NCBI GenBank assembly: GCA_000023405.1
Contig: CP001643.1
Span: forward strand, 2,418,001-2,482,000
Length of the DNA stretch: 64,000 nucleotides
DNA from: Brachybacterium faecium DSM 4810
GTDB lineage: Bacteria; Actinomycetota; Actinomycetes; Actinomycetales; Dermabacteraceae
Reading direction: 5' to 3'
How positions within the stretch are numbered: the first letter of the stretch is position 1; each line of letters opens with the position of its first letter. Positions 46,601 through 56,169 of this stretch are shown one piece after another. Position numbers and translations under genes: made by a program. The notes beneath the pieces are model-generated. The model made no database searches. It was not told the DNA's origin and was given only the letters and a program-made list of their open reading frames with translations.

Positions 46601-47484
46601 GCCCCTGCCCGTCGGCGGCGGAGGGTCTCAAAGAGGCAGACCGTCGCGGCGGTGTGCACGTTCAGCGACTCCGCCCGCCCGGCCAGCGGGATCCGCACCC
46701 GCAGCGGCGCGGCGTCCAGGGTGGCGCGGTCCAGGCCGTGCGCCTCGTTGCCGAAGATCCAGGCGATGCGCGGCGGGAGCTCGACGTCGAAGAGCTCGGA
46801 GCTCGCATGGCCGCTGGTCGCAGCGGCGGTGAGGCCGCCGGCCGCGAGCGCGGCGAGCACGTCCCCGATCTCCGCCCCGGTCAGCACCGGGAGGTGGAAG
46901 AGGCTGCCGGTCGCGGCGCGCACGGCCTTCGGGGAGTACGGATCGGCGCTGGTGCGGGTGAGCAGCACCAGATCGGCGCCGGCGGCATCCGCGGTGCGGA
47001 TCAGCGTGCCGACATTGCCGGGATCGCGCACCTCGTGGAGGACCACCACCGTGGCGGGGTCCTCTCCCGGCAGCGCCCGCAGCGCTCCGGTGGCCGCGGC
47101 GGCGTCGGCCTCGGGCAGCGTGCCCACGGCGACGACCCCCTGGGGTGAGACGAGCGTGCCTGCGGCGGTGCCGTCGTCGGCCCCCTCCCCCGCCGGTTCG
47201 CGGACCAGCGCCCGGACGATCTGCTCGTCGACGATGCGCAGCGCGACGGCGGCGTCCCGGGCGAGGGTGATCAGCTCGGGGTGGTCGCCAGCGGTGCGCT
47301 CGGTGGCGAAGACCTCGCGCGCCAGGTCGGGGCGATGGGAGAGCAGCGAGCGGACCGCCTGGGGCCCCTCGATGCGGAACCGTCCCTGCTTGCGACGCGC
47401 AGAGCGCCCGGCCAGAGCCGCCACCTTCCGCACCCGCTCGGAGCGGGCAGAGGTGATCGGCGACTGGTCCGGGCGCTCGTTCAT
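46597..47484 (-). CDS. SpoU/TrmH family RNA 2'-O-methyltransferase
   Basis: A 295-residue SPOUT methyltransferase. An N-terminal substrate-binding domain (about 15-110) precedes the knotted domain with motif 1 (DPGNVGTLIRTADAAG), motif 2 (IFGNEAHGL) and motif 3 (IPLAGRAESLNVHTAATV), which bind S-adenosylmethionine. The target is an rRNA or tRNA ribose; family members next to rplT often act on 23S rRNA, but the site is unknown here. It lies 19 nt after rplT. Confidence 0.92.
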   Translation of the reverse strand: MNERPDQSPITSARSERVRKVAALAGRSARRKQGRFRIEGPQAVRSLLSHRPDLAREVFATERTAGDHPELITLARDAAVALRIVDEQIVRALVREPAGEGADDGTAAGTLVSPQGVVAVGTLPEADAAAATGALRALPGEDPATVVVLHEVRDPGNVGTLIRTADAAGADLVLLTRTSADPYSPKAVRAATGSLFHLPVLTGAEIGDVLAALAAGGLTAAATSGHASSELFDVELPPRIAWIFGNEAHGLDRATLDAAPLRVRIPLAGRAESLNVHTAATVCLFETLRRRRAGA

Positions 47485-47503
47485 CGCAGGTCGTGCCGCG
47501 ATG

Positions 47504-47884
47504 TCAGGCTGCCGGGGCGTTGACGTCCTTGGGGAGGGCGTTCTTGGCGACCTCGACCAGGGCGGCGAAAGCCGGGGCGTCGTTCACGGCGAGCTCGGCG
47601 AGCATGCGACGGTCCACCTCGACACCCGCGAGGCCGAGGCCCTGGATGAAGCGGTTGTAGGTCATGCCGTTCGCGCGGGCCGCGGCGTTGATGCGCTGGA
47701 TCCAGAGCTGACGGAAGTCGCCCTTGCGCTTCTTGCGGTCGCGGAAGTTGTAGGTCTGCGAGTGCAGCACCTGCTCCTTCGCCTTGCGGTACAGGCGCGA
47801 GCGCTGCCCGCGGTACCCGCTGGCCTGCTCAAGGATCTCCCGACGCTTCTTATGGGCGTTGACCGCCCGCTTCACGCGTGCCAC
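47504..47884 (-). CDS. rplT: 50S ribosomal protein L20
   Basis: A 126-residue, highly basic protein with the N-terminal long basic tail ([18 protein letters not shown]) and conserved [20 protein letters not shown]. Binds 23S rRNA early in 50S assembly. Together with infC and rpmI it forms the classical operon; L20 may repress it by binding the leader, as known in other bacteria. Confidence 0.98.
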   Translation of the reverse strand: MARVKRAVNAHKKRREILEQASGYRGQRSRLYRKAKEQVLHSQTYNFRDRKKRKGDFRQLWIQRINAAARANGMTYNRFIQGLGLAGVEVDRRMLAELAVNDAPAFAALVEVAKNALPKDVNAPAA

Positions 47885-47942
47885 GTGATACTCCTTCGAT
47901 CGTAAGTTCAGGGTCGCGGGAGCTGTGCTCCCGCGTGGGCGA

Positions 47943-48137
47943 TCAGCGGCCCAGCAGCTTCTTCATGCGCTTGACGTCGGCCTTGGCAACATCGGTGTCG
48001 CTGCCCAGGCGGCGCTTGCGGGTGGAGGACTTGTGCTCCAGCAGGTGACGAGCATTGGCCTGCTCGCGCATGAGCTTGCCCGAGCCGGTGACGCGGACGC
48101 GCTTCTTGGTACCCGAGTGGGTCTTGTTCTTCGGCAT
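47943..48137 (-). CDS. rpmI: 50S ribosomal protein L35
   Basis: A 64-residue basic protein ([18 protein letters not shown] to the KKLLGR end), full length for L35. The ATG at 48137 is preferred over a longer open frame because it starts with the conserved MPK and has a GGAG-type site. Between infC (25 nt) and rplT (58 nt). Confidence 0.97.
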   Translation of the reverse strand: MPKNKTHSGTKKRVRVTGSGKLMREQANARHLLEHKSSTRKRRLGSDTDVAKADVKRMKKLLGR

Positions 48138-48162
48138 CTGCCTGTTCTCCTTGTGACGTTTC

Positions 48163-48789
48163 TCAGGACTCGGCGCCGGTCTCGGCACCGGCCTCGGGGG
48201 AGGACTTCGCGGCCTCTTCCCGGGCGGCAGCCTTCTCAGCATCGGTCTTGCGCTTGCGGGCCTCGGCCATGGCCTGGGCCTTCTTCTTGTGCGGTCCGAA
48301 GACCATCACCATGTTGCGGCCGTCCTGCCGCGGGTGCGACTCGACGAAACCGTAGTCCGCGACATCCTCGGCCATCCGCTGGAGCAGCTTCACGCCGCGC
48401 TCGGGGCGAGCCTGCTCGCGCCCGCGGAAGCGGATGATGACCTTGACCTTGTCACCGCCGTCGAGGAACTTCTCGACGTTGCGACGCTTGGTCTCGTAGT
48501 CGTGGGTGTCGATCTTCAGGCCCATCCGGATTTCCTTCTGGACCGTGTTCGCCTGGTTCTTGCGCGCCTCACGGGCCTTCAGGTTGGCTTCGTACTTGTA
48601 CTTGCCGTAATCCATGAGGCGGGCGACCGGCGGGTTCGCGCCGGGTGCGACCTCGACCAGGTCGAGGTCTGCTTCCTGGGCGAGACGCAGGGCGTCCTCG
48701 ACACGGACCTCGCCGACCTGTTCGCCGGCAGGACCGACCAGGAGGACCTTGGGGACCCTGATCTGACCGTTGATGCGCTGTTCGCTGAT
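48163..48789 (-). CDS. infC: Translation initiation factor IF-3, with ATC start codon
   Basis: A 208-residue IF-3 with N-domain ([15 protein letters not shown]... to [12 protein letters not shown]) and C-domain ([20 protein letters not shown]..., [12 protein letters not shown]). A standard start (ATG in MDYGKYKYE at 48615) would delete the N-domain. Reading upstream, the conserved N-domain ends at an ATC codon (48787-48789), preceded by GAGGAG and 5 nt, and an in-frame TGA lies only three codons before ATC. No ATG, GTG or TTG fits between. Like infC in other bacteria, a rare start codon allows IF-3 to limit its own synthesis. Confidence 0.9.
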   Translation of the reverse strand: MSEQRINGQIRVPKVLLVGPAGEQVGEVRVEDALRLAQEADLDLVEVAPGANPPVARLMDYGKYKYEANLKAREARKNQANTVQKEIRMGLKIDTHDYETKRRNVEKFLDGGDKVKVIIRFRGREQARPERGVKLLQRMAEDVADYGFVESHPRQDGRNMVMVFGPHKKKAQAMAEARKRKTDAEKAAAREEAAKSSPEAGAETGAES

Positions 48790-49035
48790 GTTGGCTCCTC
48801 ACCTTGTTTCGAGTCGGAAGACGACGAAGGCCCCCGCATGTCATGCGGAGGCCCCAAGGTGCACGCGCCACGGCGCTGAGCGGACACTGCTGCCCGCTCG
48901 CCGCACGGTGAGCGCGGCTGCGATACTGACCCAGCGGCTGTTCACCGCGAGCCGGAGAGCTCACGGACGGATCGCCACGAGGTGGGAAGGGACTCCACTT
49001 GAGGAACGGATGACGAGGGTTTCGACCTGTTCCAG
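48790..49035 (-). promoter_or_regulatory. Structured infC leader
   Basis: About 245 nt of untranslated leader. It contains a strong hairpin at 48829-48853 (GGCCCCCGCATG against CATGCGGAGGCC, one mismatch) roughly 40 nt before the start, followed in the transcript by a pyrimidine-rich stretch, and a weaker hairpin (GAGCGG/CCGCTC) near 48880-48900. Attenuation or L20 feedback is plausible; I do not identify a named leader family. Confidence 0.55.
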
Positions 49036-49041
49036 TCATCT

Positions 49042-49070
49042 ATCCTAGCATCGGAGCGCCGTACGTCCAG
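49042..49070 (-). promoter_or_regulatory. infC operon promoter
   Basis: Minus-strand CTGGAC (49065-49070), 17 nt, TAGGAT (49042-49047). Predicted start near 49035. Confidence 0.6.
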
Positions 49071-49115
49071 GTGATGTGCATCGCGCCCGTGTGCTGCGAC
49101 CTGCGAGGAGTTCTG

Positions 49116-49979
49116 GTGGAGACCGACCGTCACCCGTTCGACGGGGAGCACGCTCCCGACGCCGCCGACGGAACACCCGGGATCTCCTACGAGTACGGCG
49201 ACGCCCCGCTCCGCCCCGACCGCCCCGCCGTCGCCGCGGAGCCCCTCGGGCACGCCCCTGCGAGCGGCCACGCCCCCGCGAGCGAGGACACCTCGGCCAC
49301 GAGCCCGCACACCCTCACCGCCCCGCGGGCCGTGCTGCGGCCGGTCCCCGAGGGCTTCCCGACCCCGCCCCCGCGGCCCGCACGGCCGAACCGTCGACCC
49401 GCTCCCCCGGCTGAGCCGGCCCCGCCCCCGCAGCGCCCCCGCGGTCTGCTCATCGCCGGGATCGCCCTCACCGCCGTGCTCGCACTCGCGGTGGTCGTCG
49501 GCGGCGGGATCCTCGTCTTCCGCTCCCTCTCCCCCGCCGGCCCGCCCGCCGCGGATCCCGCCGCGGCGCCGAGCGATGGGTCCGCGGATCCCGCCGAGCC
49601 CGGGCGGGTCGAGATCGGCGGGGCGACGTTCACCGAGGTCGGCACCGAGGTGGGCGTCCGCTCCGTGGGGTCCCAGAGCTCCCCGGTCGAGCCCGAGGGC
49701 GAGTTCGTCATCGTCACCTTCGAGGTGGAGAACCCGAGCTCCGCGGCGATCGAGGTCTCGCAGAACCTCTCGCTCGAGACCGACGACGGCGCGCACGCAC
49801 CGGATCGCGAGGCGACCCAGGCCCACGTCGCCGACAGCTCCCGCTACGGCCTGGTCCCGCCCGACGGGAGCGGGGTCTTCCACGCCGTCTTCGACGTCCC
49901 CTTCGGCACCCAGCCGACGGGGCTGCACCTCGACCTCGCCGCTGCCGGGGAGGGCGGCACCCTGCCCCTGACGCCCTGA
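49116..49979 (+). CDS. Membrane-anchored DUF4352 protein
   Basis: A 287-residue protein with a ~110-residue Pro/Ala-rich cytoplasmic N-terminus, one helix (about 112-136, GLLIAGIALTAVLALAVVVGG) and an extracytoplasmic beta domain (about 165-287) with the DUF4352 type pattern GEFVIVTFEVENPSS. Family members are small immunoglobulin-like surface domains of unknown role. The GTG at 49116 follows GAGGAG by 5 nt; an ATG at 49071 has no ribosome-binding site. Confidence 0.75.
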   Translation: METDRHPFDGEHAPDAADGTPGISYEYGDAPLRPDRPAVAAEPLGHAPASGHAPASEDTSATSPHTLTAPRAVLRPVPEGFPTPPPRPARPNRRPAPPAEPAPPPQRPRGLLIAGIALTAVLALAVVVGGGILVFRSLSPAGPPAADPAAAPSDGSADPAEPGRVEIGGATFTEVGTEVGVRSVGSQSSPVEPEGEFVIVTFEVENPSSAAIEVSQNLSLETDDGAHAPDREATQAHVADSSRYGLVPPDGSGVFHAVFDVPFGTQPTGLHLDLAAAGEGGTLPLTP

Positions 49980-50034
49980 GCCCGGGCCCCGCCCGGCCTG
50001 CCGCCCCGTCCGCTCACCGAACGCGGGAGGATGG

Positions 50035-50068
50035 ACCGGCCAGCACCGACCGGCCAGCACCGGCCAGC
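50035..50068 (+). repeat. Short repeat ACCGGCCAGC x3
   Basis: Three copies at 50035, 50049 and 50059 in the gap before the DUF1844 gene. Each contains CGGCC, and they could be a regulator cluster or a chance slip repeat. Confidence 0.5.
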
Positions 50069-50146
50069 CCGCTCCGGGCACGACGCGCCGTCCGCGCGAC
50101 CATCGCGGCCCGACCGGGCCGCACCACCGACATGGAGGAACACCCC

Positions 50147-50524
50147 GTGACCGATCACCAGCACCCCGACCACACCGCCGCCGACGACGCCGCTGCCGCC
50201 GAGCAGCTGCGGGACATCGCCGAGGTCTCCTCGGTGGAGATCATCACCTCCGCCTGCGTGCACCTCATGAGCGCCGCCGCGGTCAAGGTCGGCCTCGCGG
50301 AGGATGAGGAGACCGGGCAGTACCAGGACCTCGCCGAGGCGCGGAAGCTGATCAACGCCCTCGCGGGCCTCGTCACCGCCGCGGCCCCGGAGATCGGCAA
50401 CGAGCACGCGCGTTCGCTGCGTGATGGTCTGCGCTCGCTCCAGCTCGCCTTCGCCGAGGCGCTGCCCTTCCCCGATGCCCCCGGCGAGGCGCCGGGCGAG
50501 AAGTACACCGGCCGCGTCTCCTGA
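50147..50524 (+). CDS. DUF1844 protein
   Basis: A 125-residue protein of the DUF1844 family (core LRDIAEVSSVEIITSACVHLMSAAAVKVGL, then DLAEARKLINALAGLVTAAAPEIG). Small acidic cytoplasmic protein near infC in many actinobacteria; no function known. The GTG at 50147 has GGAGG 8 nt upstream; the ATG at 50132 overlaps that site and is less likely. Confidence 0.85.
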   Translation: MTDHQHPDHTAADDAAAAEQLRDIAEVSSVEIITSACVHLMSAAAVKVGLAEDEETGQYQDLAEARKLINALAGLVTAAAPEIGNEHARSLRDGLRSLQLAFAEALPFPDAPGEAPGEKYTGRVS

Positions 50525-50554
50525 CGGCGGTCTCCGGCCGCGCCTCATGAGCAC

Positions 50555-50595
50555 CGCCGGCCCGGCCCGCGGATCCCGCGGGCGCCGCCGGCGGC
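50555..50595. terminator. Convergent terminator
   Basis: Core palindrome CCCGCGG-ATC-CCGCGGG (50566-50582) inside a weaker CCGCCGG/CCGGCGG outer stem, between the converging DUF1844 and SseB genes. Confidence 0.65.
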
Positions 50596-50631
50596 ACGGC
50601 TGCGGGCGGGCGGGGTCACTCGCGGGCGGGG

Positions 50632-51447
50632 TCAGGAGCCGAGGACGAGGCGGAGGGAGCTGATCCGCTCCGCGACGATCTCCTCGGTGCCGAGACGGGC
50701 GGTGACGGCGTCGACCACGGTCCGTACCTCCGGTGCGGTGAGCCCGGGCCGCAGCTGCAGGTGGAGATCCACCTCGGCGCGCTCACCGGCGCGGGCGGCC
50801 AGCGAGATCACCTGTTCGGAGGCGCCGCGCCCCACGCGCTCGAGCGCCGCGGCGAGCTCCGGGTCCTCGTGCGGCGGGATCCACTCGCGGCCCTGGGCGA
50901 GCGCCCACAGCACGGAGCGGGGCAGCAGGATGGGCCCGCCCTCCTCGGCCGGGGCGGCCGGGTCCAGCAGCAGCGAGGTGCATCCCTCCTGCACCGCGGC
51001 CTGGGCCGCCTGCGGGGCGACGACCGGGACCGGTCGCGCGTCGGCCCGCCAGGCCGCGAGCGCCGCGACGGAGGTGAACAGGGGCAGCAGCCGGGACCCG
51101 TCGGCCGCCGTGATCGACACCATCGCCATGTCGGCGCCGTTGTCCCCGGTGAGGCCGTGGGCGGTGGTGCCGGTCTCGGTGGCGACCGCCATGATGGGCA
51201 CCAGCACGCGGGACCCGCTCAGCGCCGCCACCAGCTGCCGCCGGTGCGGGTCCGCCCCGGTGCGAAAGGCGTCGAGGGCCTGCGCCAGGGCCGGGGGCAC
51301 GGAGCCGTCGTCGCCCGGGAACGGGCTGACGGTGTAGTCGCGCCCCTCCCAGGTCACGCCGGCCGTGTCGGTGAGCGGGGACTTCTCGCGGAAATGCGCC
51401 GGGAGGGTCCTCCGCACCGGGTCCGCGGGATCCTCCTGCTCCGTCAT
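50632..51447 (-). CDS. SseB family protein
   Basis: A 271-residue protein with two regions of the SseB fold: [51 protein letters not shown] (about 83-135) and a C-terminal copy (about 195-271). Enhances serine sensitivity in E. coli, but its biochemical role is unknown. It overlaps priA by ATGA and is the last gene of the his cluster, a location seen in other actinobacteria. Confidence 0.82.
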   Translation of the reverse strand: MTEQEDPADPVRRTLPAHFREKSPLTDTAGVTWEGRDYTVSPFPGDDGSVPPALAQALDAFRTGADPHRRQLVAALSGSRVLVPIMAVATETGTTAHGLTGDNGADMAMVSITAADGSRLLPLFTSVAALAAWRADARPVPVVAPQAAQAAVQEGCTSLLLDPAAPAEEGGPILLPRSVLWALAQGREWIPPHEDPELAAALERVGRGASEQVISLAARAGERAEVDLHLQLRPGLTAPEVRTVVDAVTARLGTEEIVAERISSLRLVLGS

Positions 51448-52178
51448 GGGCGACCTGCGACGTCGAGCGCCTCATCCATCGTGAACGCCTGTGCGTACAG
51501 GGCCTTCCCGACGATCGCTCCCTCGACGCCGTGCGGCACCAGCTCCCGCAGCGCCCGCAGGTCCTCGAGCGAGGAGATCCCGCCGGAGGCGACGACCTTC
51601 GCGTCGGTGCGGGAGCAGACGTCACGCAGCAGGTCGAGGTTGGGGCCGCGCAGGGTGCCGTCCTTGGTGACGTCGGTGACGACGTAGCGCTGGCAGCCGG
51701 CCTCGTCGAGCCGCTCGAGGGTCTCCCAGAGGTCCCCGCCCTCGCGGGTCCAGCCGCGGGCGGCGAGGGTGGTGCCGCGCACGTCGAGGCCCACCGCGAT
51801 GCGGTCGCCGTGCTCGGCGAGCACCTCGGCGGTCCACTCGGGGTTCTCGAGCGCTGCGGTGCCGAGGTTCACGCGGCGGCAACCGGTGGCCAGGGCCGCG
51901 GCGAGGGATTCGTCGTCCCGGATCCCTCCGGACAGCTCGACGTCGAGGTCGACGGCGGCGACCACCTCGGCCAGCAGCGACGCGTTCGAGCCGCGGCCGA
52001 AGGCGGCATCGAGGTCGACCAGGTGCAACCAGCTCGCGCCGCCGTCCTGGAAGGTGAGCGCGGCGTCCAGCGGGGCGCCGTAGGCGGTCTCGGTGCCCGC
52101 CTCGCCCTGGACGAGTCGGACGGCCTGGCCGTCCTGCACGTCGACGGCGGGGAGCAGCTCGAGCACGGGAGCGGTCAT
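51444..52178 (-). CDS. priA: Phosphoribosyl isomerase (HisA/PriA)
   Basis: A 244-residue beta8/alpha8 barrel isomerising ProFAR in histidine synthesis. The two catalytic aspartates fall in [14 protein letters not shown] (D13) and VTDVTKDGT (about 168-176); phosphate loops are ELSGGIRDD and ASGGIS. In actinobacteria this enzyme commonly also carries out the TrpF reaction for tryptophan. No trpF is in the window, so bifunctionality is expected from the family, not shown. Confidence 0.95.
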   Translation of the reverse strand: MTAPVLELLPAVDVQDGQAVRLVQGEAGTETAYGAPLDAALTFQDGGASWLHLVDLDAAFGRGSNASLLAEVVAAVDLDVELSGGIRDDESLAAALATGCRRVNLGTAALENPEWTAEVLAEHGDRIAVGLDVRGTTLAARGWTREGGDLWETLERLDEAGCQRYVVTDVTKDGTLRGPNLDLLRDVCSRTDAKVVASGGISSLEDLRALRELVPHGVEGAIVGKALYAQAFTMDEALDVAGRP

Positions 52179-52272
52179 CGGGGGTGCCTCCTGGCAACGG
52201 TGGGTGCGGGGCGGTGCCCGCGGGGTCGGGGTCGGGGTGCCTCGGCAGCGGCTGCCGCGGCGGGATGGGGGC

Positions 52273-52431
52273 TCAGCCGGTCTGGATGCGCCAGATCGAG
52301 ATGCCGAAGCAGAGCAGCCCGAGCAGCAGGAGTCCGAGGTACGCCCACCAGGGCTTCTTGGAGCGGTAGAACGACCAGGCGCCGCCGATCAGCATGCCTC
52401 CGGCGAACAGCATGAAGAATGCGAGGATCAT
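52273..52431 (-). CDS. 52-residue two-helix membrane protein in the his cluster
   Basis: A small protein with two hydrophobic helices ([19 protein letters not shown] and [18 protein letters not shown]) joined by a short basic loop (RSKKPWW). The start overlaps the hisH stop (ATGA), which supports it as real and co-translated. No function recognised. A frame extending further upstream runs into hisH and is not the start. Confidence 0.7.
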   Translation of the reverse strand: MILAFFMLFAGGMLIGGAWSFYRSKKPWWAYLGLLLLGLLCFGISIWRIQTG

Positions 52432-53156
52432 GCGGTGCTCTCCCGCGGGGAGCGGGGCAGGGTGCGCAGCCAGTTGGACAGCAGCGCGGCCCCGGCGTCC
52501 CCGGATTTCTCGGGGTGGAACTGGGTGGCGCACAGGGCGCCGTTCTCCACGGCGGCGATGAAGCGGTCGCCGTCGTGCTCGGCCCAGGTCACCAGCGGTG
52601 CCTTGAGCGAGCCGATCTGCTCCATCTCCCAGCGGCGCGCGGCATAGGAGTGGACGAAGTAGAAGCGCTCGCCCTCCACGCCCCGGAAGAGCGCAGAGCC
52701 GGCCGGAGCTTCGACCGTGTTCCAGCCCATGTGCGGCACGACCTGCGCGTCCAGGCGCGTGACCTCGCCGGGCCACTGGCCGAGCCCGGTGGTCCTCTCG
52801 CCGTGCTCGTCGCCGGCGTCGAACATGACCTGCAGGCCCACGCAGATGCCGAGGACGGGGCGGCCGCCGGCCAGGCGGCGTTCGACGAGGCGGTCCCCGC
52901 CGACGGCGCGGATCTGGGCGACGGTCGCAGCGAACGCGCCGACGCCGGGGACCACCAGCCCGTCGGCGGCGAGGGCGCGGTCGCGGTCGGCGGTGAGCTC
53001 GACCTCCGCGCCGGCGGCCTCGAGCGCCCGCACGACGGAGCGCACGTTGCCGGAGCCGTGGTCGAGGACGACCACGCGGGCGGGGTGCTGCGCGGCCGCT
53101 GCGGCAGCCTCCTGCTCGGCAGCCGTCTGCTCGGCGGCCGCCTGCTGCTCGGTCAC
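52428..53156 (-). CDS. hisH: Imidazole glycerol phosphate synthase, glutaminase subunit
   Basis: A 242-residue class I glutaminase that supplies ammonia to HisF. The nucleophile Cys is in GICVGLQ (about 119), and the His-Glu pair in [10 protein letters not shown] (about 219). The first ~33 residues are a Gln/Glu/Ala repeat-rich tail, absent from most HisH proteins; conserved sequence starts at [11 protein letters not shown]. The GTG at 53156 overlaps the stop of the upstream gene. hisF is not in the window. Confidence 0.94.
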   Translation of the reverse strand: MTEQQAAAEQTAAEQEAAAAAAQHPARVVVLDHGSGNVRSVVRALEAAGAEVELTADRDRALAADGLVVPGVGAFAATVAQIRAVGGDRLVERRLAGGRPVLGICVGLQVMFDAGDEHGERTTGLGQWPGEVTRLDAQVVPHMGWNTVEAPAGSALFRGVEGERFYFVHSYAARRWEMEQIGSLKAPLVTWAEHDGDRFIAAVENGALCATQFHPEKSGDAGAALLSNWLRTLPRSPRESTA

Positions 53157-53788
53157 TTGCGCTTCTTCCCGGAGGCGATCCACTCCAGGGCCTCGGCGCG
53201 GGTCAGGGCGGCAGGGTCCAGGCCCTCCCCGAGCTCGTCGAGCTCGGTCGCGCCGAGCAACAGCTCCTCGACGACGTCGTCGACCGCACCGAGCACGATC
53301 GCAGGCGAGATGTCCTCGCCGCGCTCCCCGTTCTTGTAGCGGGTCGCTGTCATGCGGTCGCCGCGGCGCCAGAACAGCACGATGCCGTTGCGCTGCAGCG
53401 CCGCCGAGGCGATCGCGGCGAGGTCATGGGCGGCGGTCTCGGCGAGCGAGCCCGCGGCGATGGCGCCGGTGGAGGTGTCGAGGGTGCGGGTGCCGGTGGG
53501 GATGTCGATCCCGTCGGTGCGGGCCTCCCGGCCGAGCCGGATCACACCGGCCAGCGCCTTCGCGGAGACCACCGAGGTGGCGATCACCGCGACGGTGGGC
53601 ACCTCGTCCTCGCCCTCCTCCGCCGCCTCGGAGAGCACGTCCTCGACCGTGAACGGGGCGTCGTCGAGCGAGAGCCCCTCGGTCAGGCGCGCGAACTCGG
53701 CGTCGATGTCGTCGGCGGGGTGGCCGCTGCCCTCGGCCTGGTCGCCGTTCTCGTCGGGGCGGGGCTCCTCGGGGTCGACGGTGCTCAC
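53153..53788 (-). CDS. Conserved unknown protein between hisB and hisH
   Basis: A 211-residue, acidic protein with no signal peptide or membrane helix, Ala/Asp-rich N-terminus, and a repeated pattern [37 protein letters not shown] in the middle. A C-terminal [12 protein letters not shown] tail is basic. It overlaps both neighbours by ATGA/GTGA. I do not recognise a family. Confidence 0.6.
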   Translation of the reverse strand: MSTVDPEEPRPDENGDQAEGSGHPADDIDAEFARLTEGLSLDDAPFTVEDVLSEAAEEGEDEVPTVAVIATSVVSAKALAGVIRLGREARTDGIDIPTGTRTLDTSTGAIAAGSLAETAAHDLAAIASAALQRNGIVLFWRRGDRMTATRYKNGERGEDISPAIVLGAVDDVVEELLLGATELDELGEGLDPAALTRAEALEWIASGKKRK

Positions 53789-54429
53789 AGCGCTCCCTTG
53801 GTCGAGGGGATGTCGAGGACCCGGTCATCGTAGGCGCAGGCGGCGCGCAGCGCACGGGCGAGCGCCTTGAACTGCGCCTCGACCACGTGGTGGGGGTCCC
53901 GGCCCTCGATGAGGCGGATGTGCAGGCAGATCGCCGCGTGGTGGGCGAGGGACTCGAAGACGTGGCGGGTCAGCGAGCCGGTGAAGTGGCCGCCGATGAG
54001 GTGCAGGGCCTGCGCCTCGCTCTCCCCGGAGTGCACGCAGTAGGGGCGGCCCGAGAGGTCGACGACGGCCTGTGCGAGGGATTCGTCCAGCGGCACCAGC
54101 GCGTCGCCGAAGCGGGCGATGCCCTGCTTGTCGCCGAGCGCCTCGCGCAGCGCCTGACCGAGCACGATCGAGGTGTCCTCGACGGTGTGGTGGGCGTCGA
54201 TGTGGGTGTCGCCCGTCGCCGACACCTTCAGGTCGAAGCGGGCGTGGGTGCCCAGCGCCGTGAGCATGTGGTCGAAGAACGGCACCGTGGTGGAGACGTC
54301 CACCGTGCCGGTGCCGTCCACGTCGAGGGTGACCTCGACGGAGGATTCGCGGGTGGTGCGGGAGAGGGTCGCGGTGCGGGGCCGACGGGCGGCGGTGCGG
54401 GGCGTCTCGGTGCTGTGGTTCTCGGTCAT
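53785..54429 (-). CDS. hisB: Imidazoleglycerol-phosphate dehydratase
   Basis: A 214-residue manganese enzyme. Metal-binding histidines lie in [15 protein letters not shown] and [14 protein letters not shown], repeated in LESLAHHA-type and [10 protein letters not shown]. The monofunctional form, without the phosphatase domain found in E. coli. Basic N-terminal tail of ~30 residues. Overlaps hisC by ATGA. Confidence 0.96.
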   Translation of the reverse strand: MTENHSTETPRTAARRPRTATLSRTTRESSVEVTLDVDGTGTVDVSTTVPFFDHMLTALGTHARFDLKVSATGDTHIDAHHTVEDTSIVLGQALREALGDKQGIARFGDALVPLDESLAQAVVDLSGRPYCVHSGESEAQALHLIGGHFTGSLTRHVFESLAHHAAICLHIRLIEGRDPHHVVEAQFKALARALRAACAYDDRVLDIPSTKGAL

Positions 54430-55559
54430 CGGGGGTCGGCCTCCTCGAGGGCGGTACGGAATGCGGCGTTGTCCTCGGGGGTGCCGAGGGAGACGCGCAG
54501 CCAGCCGGCGGGGCCGACGGCTCGGATGAGGACGCCGCGGGCGAGGAGCCCCTCGAACACGGCGTCACGATCGGTGAAGCTGCGGAACAGGATGAAGTTC
54601 GCATCCGACGGCGCGACCTCGTGGCCGCGCGCGGCGAGATGGGTGGCCAGCGCGTCCCGTTCCGAGCGCAGCAGGGCCACCTTGCCCAGCAGCTCCTCGC
54701 GGTGGGCGAGGGCGGTGCGGGCGACCGCCTGGGTGACGGCCGACAGATGGTAGGGCAGGCGCACCACGCGCACGGCGTCCACGATCGCCGGATCGGCGAC
54801 CAGGTAGCCGAGCCGGGCGCCGGCGAGCGCGAAGGCCTTGGACATGGTGCGGGTGACCACGAGGTTCGGATGCTTCGCCCGCAGGGTGAGGGCGCTGGGC
54901 ACGCCGTCGCGGCGGAACTCCCCGTACGCCTCGTCCACGACCAGCAGGCCGCGGGTGGGGGCGAGCGCGGCTGCGGCCGCCTCGACCACGTCGAGCCCAA
55001 GGGCGGTGCCGGTGGGGTTGTTGGGGCTGGTCAGCACGACGATGCTCGGGCGGTGCGCGGCGATCGCCGCGGTGACCGCCTCCGCGGTGAGCGCGAAGTC
55101 GGGGGCGGGGCCGCGCTCCGCGGTGACCCAGGCGGTGTAGGTGTCCCGGGCGTATTCGGGGTACATCGAGTAGTGCGGCGTGAACCCCAGCGCGGTGCGG
55201 CCGGGACCGCCGTAGGCCAGCAGCAGCTGGTGCATGATCTCGTTGGAGCCGTTGGCCGCCCACACCTCGTGCGCCTCGGGGGCCCCGATCCCGGATTCCG
55301 CGGCGAGGTACGTGCCGAGAGCGGCGCGCAGCGCGAGCGCTTCGCGGTCCGGGTAGCGGTTCAGGCCCACGGCGGCCTCCGCGGCGGCGCTGCCGATGGC
55401 CTCGGCGAGCTCCGGGGAGGGGCCGTAGGGGTTCTCGTTGACGTTCAGCGCATGCGCGACCTCGAGCTGCGGAGCGCCATAGGGGGCGGCTCCGGCGATG
55501 CCGTCACGGGGGACGGGCAGCACGGAGGGCTCGAGGGTCGGAACAGGGTTCGCCGGCAT
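54426..55559 (-). CDS. hisC: Histidinol-phosphate aminotransferase
   Basis: A 377-residue fold-type I PLP enzyme. [17 protein letters not shown] and the PLP lysine in [15 protein letters not shown] (about 237-251) are intact. The ATG at 55559 is favoured because a TACCAT box ends 7 nt before it, consistent with a leaderless start. An ATG three codons upstream is an alternative. Promoter is shared with the divergent DUF3054 gene. Confidence 0.93.
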   Translation of the reverse strand: MPANPVPTLEPSVLPVPRDGIAGAAPYGAPQLEVAHALNVNENPYGPSPELAEAIGSAAAEAAVGLNRYPDREALALRAALGTYLAAESGIGAPEAHEVWAANGSNEIMHQLLLAYGGPGRTALGFTPHYSMYPEYARDTYTAWVTAERGPAPDFALTAEAVTAAIAAHRPSIVVLTSPNNPTGTALGLDVVEAAAAALAPTRGLLVVDEAYGEFRRDGVPSALTLRAKHPNLVVTRTMSKAFALAGARLGYLVADPAIVDAVRVVRLPYHLSAVTQAVARTALAHREELLGKVALLRSERDALATHLAARGHEVAPSDANFILFRSFTDRDAVFEGLLARGVLIRAVGPAGWLRVSLGTPEDNAAFRTALEEADPR

Positions 55560-55566
55560 GGTCTCC

Positions 55567-55572
55567 ATGGTA
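55567..55572 (-). promoter_or_regulatory. Leaderless -10 box of hisC
   Basis: Minus-strand TACCAT followed by 7 nt to ATG 55559. No convincing -35. Overlaps the alternative METM start. Confidence 0.4.
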
Positions 55573-55694
55573 GTTCGCGGCGAGGCCGCGGTTGCCCGGC
55601 GTCCGTCCGTCGGGCCTCTCGGCCGGTGCTGCCCGTCGCCCGTCGTGGCGCCCTTCACAACCGCTCCCCCGCCGCCGCGCCCAGCCGGTGTCAG

Positions 55695-55700
55695 TACGCT
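55695..55700 (+). promoter_or_regulatory. Leaderless -10 box of the DUF3054 gene
   Basis: TACGCT, 6 nt, then the ATG at 55707. No obvious -35. Confidence 0.45.
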
Positions 55701-55706
55701 GGCGGC

Positions 55707-56135
55707 ATGTTCCGCTCCCTGGGTGCCCTGGTCGGCGACCTGCTGGTCGTCCTGCTCTTCGTCGCGATCGGTGTCGTGCAGCACGGCACGCCGCTGACCA
55801 CGCAGAACCTGTTCCTGGTGGGCTGGCCGTTCGCCCTCGGCGTGCTGCTGGGCCATCTCGCGATCCGCGCCTGGCGCGCGCCGTTCCGGATCTGGCCGCA
55901 CGGGGTGTTCGTGTGGGCGATCACGCTCGCGGCCACGATGGCGCTGCGCACCCTGTTCTCGGCCGGCACCGAGGTCTCCTTCGTCATCGTCACCGCGGTC
56001 GTCACGGCGGTGGGGATGCTCGGCTGGCGCGCCGTCGCGCTGTTCCTCACCCGCGGCGAGCGCCGGCGGCCGGGCCACGCAGCGCCGTCGGCAGCAGAGG
56101 GCGCGGCAGCCGCGGAGGGCGACATCGACCGCTGA
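55707..56135 (+). CDS. DUF3054 membrane protein
   Basis: A 142-residue protein with four predicted helices (about 5-25, 30-55, 68-85, 90-115) and a loose Ala/Gly-rich end. The pattern GHLAIRAWRAPFRIWPHGVFVWAITLAATMALR fits DUF3054. Function unknown. It stands alone on the plus strand between hisC and hisD. Confidence 0.78.
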   Translation: MFRSLGALVGDLLVVLLFVAIGVVQHGTPLTTQNLFLVGWPFALGVLLGHLAIRAWRAPFRIWPHGVFVWAITLAATMALRTLFSAGTEVSFVIVTAVVTAVGMLGWRAVALFLTRGERRRPGHAAPSAAEGAAAAEGDIDR

Positions 56136-56169
56136 GCCCTCGCCCCGCGCGGAGCCGGCGGGCGCCGCG

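Noticed and set aside
49071..49115. ATG at 49071 as the start of the DUF4352 gene
   Set aside because: It has no ribosome-binding site, overlaps the infC promoter, and the GTG at 49116 has GAGGAG at the correct distance.
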